A stretch of DNA of 11,203 nucleotides from Nitrososphaerota archaeon. Lineage in GTDB: Archaea; Thermoproteota; Nitrososphaeria; Nitrososphaerales; UBA57. Below the pieces are notes generated by a model. That model worked only from the letters and a program-made list of their open reading frames with translations. It was not told the DNA's origin and did no database searches. Made by a program: the position numbers and the translations under genes. Below, one piece after another: positions 7,984 to 11,203 of the stretch. The DNA is taken from contig JACZWF010000030.1 of assembly GCA_022572285.1 (NCBI GenBank), forward strand, positions 1 to 11,203, given 5' to 3'. Positions within the stretch are counted from its first letter, which is position 1. Each line of letters begins with the position of its first letter.

Positions 7984-8514
7984 CTATGGCCTCTTGGCTT
8001 TAGCTCTTATGCCGCCTTTCCGACGGCTTATTTCGTTTACGAGTCCCGCGATGGACTCAAAGCTGGACGCATCTCCCTTATTACCAAAACGGGTAGCCTC
8101 GTAATGCAGGTATGCCTCCTTAATCAGTGCTGAGACATTGCGGAGCTCGGGGGAACTCTCCAAGACTGTCCTCAGGAGTTCGAATTCAGTCCAGTCCTTG
8201 GAGCCGGTTTCATTAATAGATGGAATCAAATCCCTAAGGGACTTGTAGACGAAAATAATTCCTTCATCGAACTCACCGTTTGTTTTGAATCCTTCGAGCC
8301 GACGGTTCATTTCATCACTTCCGAACGAGATAAAGCTCGTAGTCTGGTCTGATGAGAAAGAAGGTTGATGTGTTCTCTTATGCATGAAGGGATAAACGAG
8401 TCCAAGTACCGTAACGGCCGCGAGAGAGGCCATGGCTATGAACATCCCAGTTAGCAAATTGGAAGCAAGAATTCCTCCCAAGACCAAAGCGAGCGTGCCT
8501 TCCAATCTAACCAT
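7984..8514 (-). CDS. DUF4129-like membrane protein
   Basis: A 176-residue protein with one long or two short N-terminal membrane helices (about 7-44) and a cytosolic helical domain. Residues 84-145 resemble the DUF4129 domain found at the C-terminus of TgpA-type transglutaminases and as separate proteins in MoxR/DUF58 clusters. The pattern is VYKSLRDLI, then WTEFELLRTV (108-117), a helix, and YLHYEATRFG (135-144), matching the family's T-x-x-E-L-L and Y-E-x-x-R-F/Y pattern. A basic tail follows (KGGIRAKAKRP). The ATG overlaps the upstream stop by eight bases (ATGGTTAG). The domain call comes from remembered pattern and gene context, so it is moderately sure. No transglutaminase domain accompanies it. 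Confidence 0.72.
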   Translation of the reverse strand: MVRLEGTLALVLGGILASNLLTGMFIAMASLAAVTVLGLVYPFMHKRTHQPSFSSDQTTSFISFGSDEMNRRLEGFKTNGEFDEGIIFVYKSLRDLIPSINETGSKDWTEFELLRTVLESSPELRNVSALIKEAYLHYEATRFGNKGDASSFESIAGLVNEISRRKGGIRAKAKRP

Positions 8515-9280
8515 CGAGTTGGATTGTGTACACTGCGGCCTCAGGAGGGTTCTCCGGATTAAAATTGGATACGATGAATGGTTCGACAGGCGTCAATTCA
8601 ATTATTGAACTTCCTTCAAAATTAATGAAGCCTATGACATCGAGGCTAGAGACCTTGCGCGTGCCGCCTTCGGCGACATTCACTCGTAGCTCTACGACGC
8701 GAGGGTCAATCACAAGTATATCTCTCTCATAAATCATGATGACGGTCTCACCGGCGAGGACTACACCATCTCCTCTAGTATCACGAAATTCCAGTCTATA
8801 AGACGATATTGTTGTTTTAGAGAGAACCCATTTGATAGCATAGACCCTTACATCCCCCGGGATGGTTACGGTTTCGTTGGCATCTATACCTTGGTAATCA
8901 ACCCTTATCGTATAATTCCCTGGTGATAGCCTGAAGAGAGCCCTTCCTCTATCATCGGTCCTCCCGGACACAGAGAGGGTCCGCGTTTCTCCAGCCGAGA
9001 TATCAAAACTCTCCCAGAAGACCTCGACCAATTGAGAGCTAAGAGGCGTAAGAGACGGGGGTGAATCTTCTGTCAGCTGCACATCAATTTGGAGTGTGAG
9101 TAAGCCTTGCCGGCCAAATACTCCCCCTCCTAGGAAAGGGTTCTGCTCTGGTGTTTGACCTCCTTCGGAAGGATTAATACCCGAACTCTGAACAATCTGA
9201 ATCAAGTAAAAGATCAATATTGAGGCAACCGCGAGTGCTAAGATCCCCCCTGTAGCAGTTCTGATGCTCTCTCGTCTCAA
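8507..9280 (-). CDS. single-pass membrane protein with beta-sandwich ectodomain
   Basis: A 257-residue protein if translated from the TTG at 9280. The frame stays open upstream to 9409, but that part would overlap the proteasome gene. A membrane helix (about 10-30) is followed by a Gly/Asn/Gln linker (31-58), then a segment like a carboxypeptidase-regulatory or Cna-B-type sandwich (about 61-140, with GRALFRLSPGNYTIRV as its core). A second beta-rich region runs to the end. Two N-glycosylation sequons (NYT, NET) sit in the ectodomain. It is the first gene of the envelope part of the cluster, 43 bases after the proteasome stop, and a TTTAAA element about 28 bases upstream of the TTG could serve a leaderless transcript. 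It is probably a surface or pseudoperiplasmic partner of the MoxR system; the function is not identified. Confidence 0.75.
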   Translation of the reverse strand: MRRESIRTATGGILALAVASILIFYLIQIVQSSGINPSEGGQTPEQNPFLGGGVFGRQGLLTLQIDVQLTEDSPPSLTPLSSQLVEVFWESFDISAGETRTLSVSGRTDDRGRALFRLSPGNYTIRVDYQGIDANETVTIPGDVRVYAIKWVLSKTTISSYRLEFRDTRGDGVVLAGETVIMIYERDILVIDPRVVELRVNVAEGGTRKVSSLDVIGFINFEGSSIIELTPVEPFIVSNFNPENPPEAAVYTIQLDG

Positions 9281-9305
9281 ATAGTACGAGCCATCCTTAG
9301 AACCA

Positions 9306-9311
9306 TTTAAA
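9306..9311 (-). promoter_or_regulatory. possible archaeal TATA element for the MoxR-cluster genes
   Basis: TTTAAA in the short gap after the proteasome gene. Its centre is about 28 bases upstream of the TTG at 9280, close to the distance expected between an archaeal TATA box and the start of a leaderless transcript. It could give the MoxR cluster its own promoter inside a longer rtcA-psmB transcript. A six-base AT motif is weak evidence by itself. Confidence 0.25.
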
Positions 9312-9323
9312 CCTGCCCAGAGG

Positions 9324-9923
9324 CTATAATGTAATATTCTTTTCGTGTATTCCCTTTCTATCGATAATGAGAAGATCCACACCGTCTCCACTCGAAGAAT
9401 CCCGAGCAATTGCCGTCTTTATCGATTTTAGGACCAGATCGCTGGCCTCTTTCTCACTCATGCCCTTCTTGTAGCCTGCCTCTACAATCCCAATAGCTAA
9501 TTCAGCTCCGCTCCCTACAGTTGCATATTCATCCGGAATAACTGACCCTAACGGATCCAGAACGTAAACAGAAGGTGTTCCGTCAACTCCAGCGACTACT
9601 ATCTGGGTGAGAAGAGGAAAATAGCGGTTCTGGAACATAATGACCGACATGAGTTTTGCGACTGAATTTGGCGCCACAGGTCTTCTCAATTCGAGTTCTA
9701 GGATCCTAGTATGAGACTGCACTTGTCTGATCAGAACTTGCATGTCAGCGATCATTCCCGCAGCGGCTGCACCGACCCTATCTGTTATTTTAAAGACCTT
9801 CTTTCCAGATCGACTCGTAACATAATTACCGTAGGAAATCCTTTTCTCAGCCCCTAGAATAACTCCATCGGCATAGATCATTCCAACGACTGTAGCGCCG
9901 GGAATGAAGGCGGGAAAAGCCAA
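9324..9923 (-). CDS. psmB: 20S proteasome beta subunit, apparently catalytically inactive (Thr1 replaced by Ala)
   Basis: A 199-residue archaeal proteasome beta subunit. Aligned by eye to the Thermoplasma beta subunit without gaps, the short propeptide MAFPAFIPG is followed by ATVVG where the active family has TTTVG. The catalytic N-terminal threonine is therefore Ala10 (codon GCT). Other active-site positions are kept: Asp/Glu17 equivalent (Glu26), Lys33 equivalent (Lys42, in SGKKVF), the GSG loop and the RDSxSG motif. The fold should be intact and the ring assembly-competent, but this subunit should not cleave peptides or process its own propeptide. Several archaea encode two beta subunits, so this is probably the non-catalytic partner of a second gene elsewhere. 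The TTG start, 35 bases after the rtcA stop, is the only plausible start in the frame before an upstream stop. It is co-directional with rtcA and the MoxR cluster. The family call is certain; inactivity is inferred from the residue. Confidence 0.95.
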   Translation of the reverse strand: MAFPAFIPGATVVGMIYADGVILGAEKRISYGNYVTSRSGKKVFKITDRVGAAAAGMIADMQVLIRQVQSHTRILELELRRPVAPNSVAKLMSVIMFQNRYFPLLTQIVVAGVDGTPSVYVLDPLGSVIPDEYATVGSGAELAIGIVEAGYKKGMSEKEASDLVLKSIKTAIARDSSSGDGVDLLIIDRKGIHEKNITL

Positions 9924-9958
9924 TTTTTGATCTTCAACTTGGGCTGTGGAGCTAACTA

Positions 9959-10987
9959 TTAAGGATTAATAACGACTTCAAAGAGGCCCTCTGAGACCTT
10001 AAGAATTTGAGATCTTACCCCGACAATTTGTTCTGCTATGACCAGATTGGTTCTCAAATGTTCAGTTATGGATGAAGTTGTGAATGTGGAGGGCTCTCTT
10101 GCAAGAGAGAGTAGTGGGACCACCATATCTGCGAGGTGGTGGTCTAGGGACGCTTTGGAGTTGTACTCTCTGAGAAATTGGCTTGCGGTTTCCCTGCCCA
10201 CTAACTCGGCGGCCTTCCCCCTTTCGCCGAAACCATCGGCGCCGATGTAGGTATCTGAGTCCTCCACGGAGTAGATGCAAATAGCAGTACCGGGAGATTG
10301 AGCCTCCTCGACTCTCGAATCAAGCCCATTGACTTTCACCCCATTGACCCGAATGAAATCGGATGCGGATTTCCCTTGCCTTTCAGCAACAGAGGCGGGG
10401 AGGCCTGAGCAAAGACTCGAAATCCGGGTTGGACCGTGCACCGTATGCCTCAGATCTATCGGTTTAATTCGAGTAGGTGGGTATATTACACAATAGACTC
10501 TGCCTCCACCTTTAGGATAGAATCCCCGTCTCCTTATCTCAAGGTTGACTCTTATCCCAAGAAGCTCGTATAAGGGGATGATGACTTGACGGAAATAATC
10601 CATTGTCGGGCTCCATTTTACATCTGTGCCTCCTCGAATATTGAGATGAACATTTTTTCCACTTATAGAAATCGCTTGGATCAGAGCCTGGAGAAGCAAT
10701 GTAACACTCCCGGCAGTCCCCAGATCGAGAGCTAATTCTTTTTCCCGAATTTTCTTGGGGGTGAAACGAACTATAGTTGAATCTTGCTTCATTCCGTAGA
10801 CTTCTGCATCGCATAACTCTGCTATCGCTTTGATTGCCCAGAAATGCTGCGGCCTTAGTCCTGGTTTGGGTCTCTTAGCTCTTATGTTGTATACTTCCAC
10901 CTCGACTCCGAGTGCGGCCGAGAGTGAAATGGAAGTCCTCAAGATCTGTCCTCCACCCTCACCTATTGAGCCGTCAATTGAAATCAA
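9959..10987 (-). CDS. rtcA: RNA 3'-terminal phosphate cyclase
   Basis: RtcA converts RNA 3'-phosphate ends to 2',3'-cyclic phosphates using ATP, through a covalent AMP-histidine intermediate. From the TTG at 10987 the protein has 342 residues, normal for the family, and begins MISIDGSIGEGGGQILRTS, as archaeal RtcA proteins do. Further family motifs are RAKRPKPGLRPQH (about 36-48), GGTDVKWSPTMDY (about 119-131), FYPKGGGRV (about 156-164) and HHLADMVVP near residue 283. The HLAD histidine there is the expected nucleophile, so the enzyme should be active. Alternative starts are GTG at 10993 and ATG at 11044; the latter would overlap the divergent nadM start. TTG at 10987 is preferred because it matches the family N-terminus and lies about 25 bases from a TTTAAA element, the spacing for leaderless transcription. 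It is followed by psmB. Confidence 0.94.
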   Translation of the reverse strand: MISIDGSIGEGGGQILRTSISLSAALGVEVEVYNIRAKRPKPGLRPQHFWAIKAIAELCDAEVYGMKQDSTIVRFTPKKIREKELALDLGTAGSVTLLLQALIQAISISGKNVHLNIRGGTDVKWSPTMDYFRQVIIPLYELLGIRVNLEIRRRGFYPKGGGRVYCVIYPPTRIKPIDLRHTVHGPTRISSLCSGLPASVAERQGKSASDFIRVNGVKVNGLDSRVEEAQSPGTAICIYSVEDSDTYIGADGFGERGKAAELVGRETASQFLREYNSKASLDHHLADMVVPLLSLAREPSTFTTSSITEHLRTNLVIAEQIVGVRSQILKVSEGLFEVVINP

Positions 10988-11009
10988 CGGCACTAGACTT
11001 AGATCGCCC

Positions 11010-11017
11010 TTTAAATA
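11010..11017. promoter_or_regulatory. shared TATA-like element between divergent rtcA and nadM
   Basis: TTTAAATA, containing the self-complementary TTTAAA, sits between the two divergent genes. Its centre is about 25 bases from the preferred rtcA TTG (10987) and about 20 bases from the nadM ATG (11033), or 32 from an in-frame TTG at 11045. The space is too short for separate full promoters, so one AT-rich core may serve both directions, with leaderless or nearly leaderless transcripts. Spacing fits rtcA better than nadM. Confidence 0.45.
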
Positions 11018-11032
11018 GAAAGCCTTCTGCCT

Positions 11033-11203
11033 ATGGTTTCCCAATTGAGGTTAAGGGTTGGAGCCCTAGTGGGACGATTTCAACCGTTGCACAACGGTCA
11101 TGTTGAGGCAGTAAATTTTGCCCTGACCAAGGTCGATCTACTTTACATAATCGTTGGTAGTGCGGAGAAGAGTCACGAGAAAAGGAACCCCTTCACGGCG
11201 GGG
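11033..11203 (+). CDS. nadM: archaeal nicotinamide-nucleotide adenylyltransferase, N-terminal part (cut by window end)
   Basis: The first 57 codons of an archaeal NadM, which joins NMN and ATP to make NAD in the last step of NAD synthesis and salvage. The nucleotidyltransferase signature GRFQPLHNGH is at residues 14-23 (the H-x-G-H motif binds the ATP phosphates). The archaeal motif IIVGSAEKSHEKRNPFTAG follows at 39-57, directly against the window edge. The rest of the gene, normally about 170 residues in all, lies outside. The ATG at 11033 is the conventional start. An in-frame TTG at 11045 would shorten the N-terminus by four residues and leave room for a TSS about 26 bases from the TTTAAATA element. 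It is divergent from rtcA and cytosolic. Confidence 0.95.
   Translation, partial: MVSQLRLRVGALVGRFQPLHNGHVEAVNFALTKVDLLYIIVGSAEKSHEKRNPFTAG

Noticed and set aside
9281..9409. N-terminal extension of the single-pass membrane protein starting at 9409
   Set aside because: It would overlap the proteasome gene by 86 bases, and its residues are the out-of-frame shadow of the proteasome C-terminus. The TTG at 9280 just before the membrane helix is more natural.
10988..11044. Longer RtcA starting at ATG 11044 or GTG 10993
   Set aside because: The ATG form runs through the TTTAAATA element and overlaps the nadM start, and it adds about 19 residues absent from typical RtcA. The GTG form is possible but fits the promoter spacing less well than TTG 10987.
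1..11203. Defence system, CRISPR array, prophage, transposon or tRNA genes
   Set aside because: No direct-repeat array, transposase, integrase, nuclease-type domain or cloverleaf-like sequence was found. MoxR occurs in some defence contexts, but the neighbours here are the standard DUF58/DUF4129 envelope set.

Overview
The window reads as part of an archaeal genome, most likely from the TACK/Thermoproteota side, although the lineage is inferred only from gene content and start-codon habits. The evidence is an archaeal-type 20S proteasome beta subunit, an RNA 3'-phosphate cyclase, an archaeal NMN adenylyltransferase (NadM) start, TTTAAA-type promoter elements close to start codons, heavy use of TTG starts, and tightly packed unidirectional genes. 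No tRNA, rRNA, CRISPR array, insertion sequence or prophage gene is visible.

Layout. (1) Positions 1-2546, plus strand: a three-gene envelope cassette. It holds an exosortase/archaeosortase-like membrane protein (5' end at or beyond the window edge), a processive-type family 2 glycosyltransferase with the full D/DxD/ED/QxxRW signature, and a small protein anchored by a transmembrane segment at each end. (2) Positions 2547-2596: a 50-bp convergent junction. (3) Positions 2597-9280, minus strand, transcribed toward the left: a MoxR/DUF58 envelope cluster. In transcription order it encodes a single-pass surface protein, a DUF4129-like membrane protein, a small one-TM protein, the MoxR AAA+ ATPase, the DUF58 protein, a polytopic membrane protein and a large exported protein with a C-terminal anchor. 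Spacing runs from 15-nt gaps to 4- and 8-nt overlaps. (4) Positions 9324-10987, minus strand: a proteasome beta subunit and RtcA, directly upstream of and co-directional with the MoxR cluster. (5) Positions 11033-11203, plus strand: the start of divergent nadM, cut by the window end.

How they may work together. The MoxR/DUF58/DUF4129 set is a recurrent module thought to remodel or assemble envelope complexes: MoxR supplies ATPase/chaperone activity, DUF58 is its cytoplasmic-membrane partner, and the large exported and polytopic proteins would be structural partners or clients. No transglutaminase domain, a common member of such clusters, is present. The convergent cassette looks like a polysaccharide or surface-anchoring system.

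The two most striking points are residue-level. The proteasome beta subunit has Ala where the catalytic Thr1 should be, while the other catalytic residues are kept. The exosortase-like protein has Ser where the family's catalytic Cys is expected, while the downstream Arg and His are kept. Six of the nine minus-strand genes appear to start with TTG, and the three ATG starts are exactly those that overlap the preceding gene.
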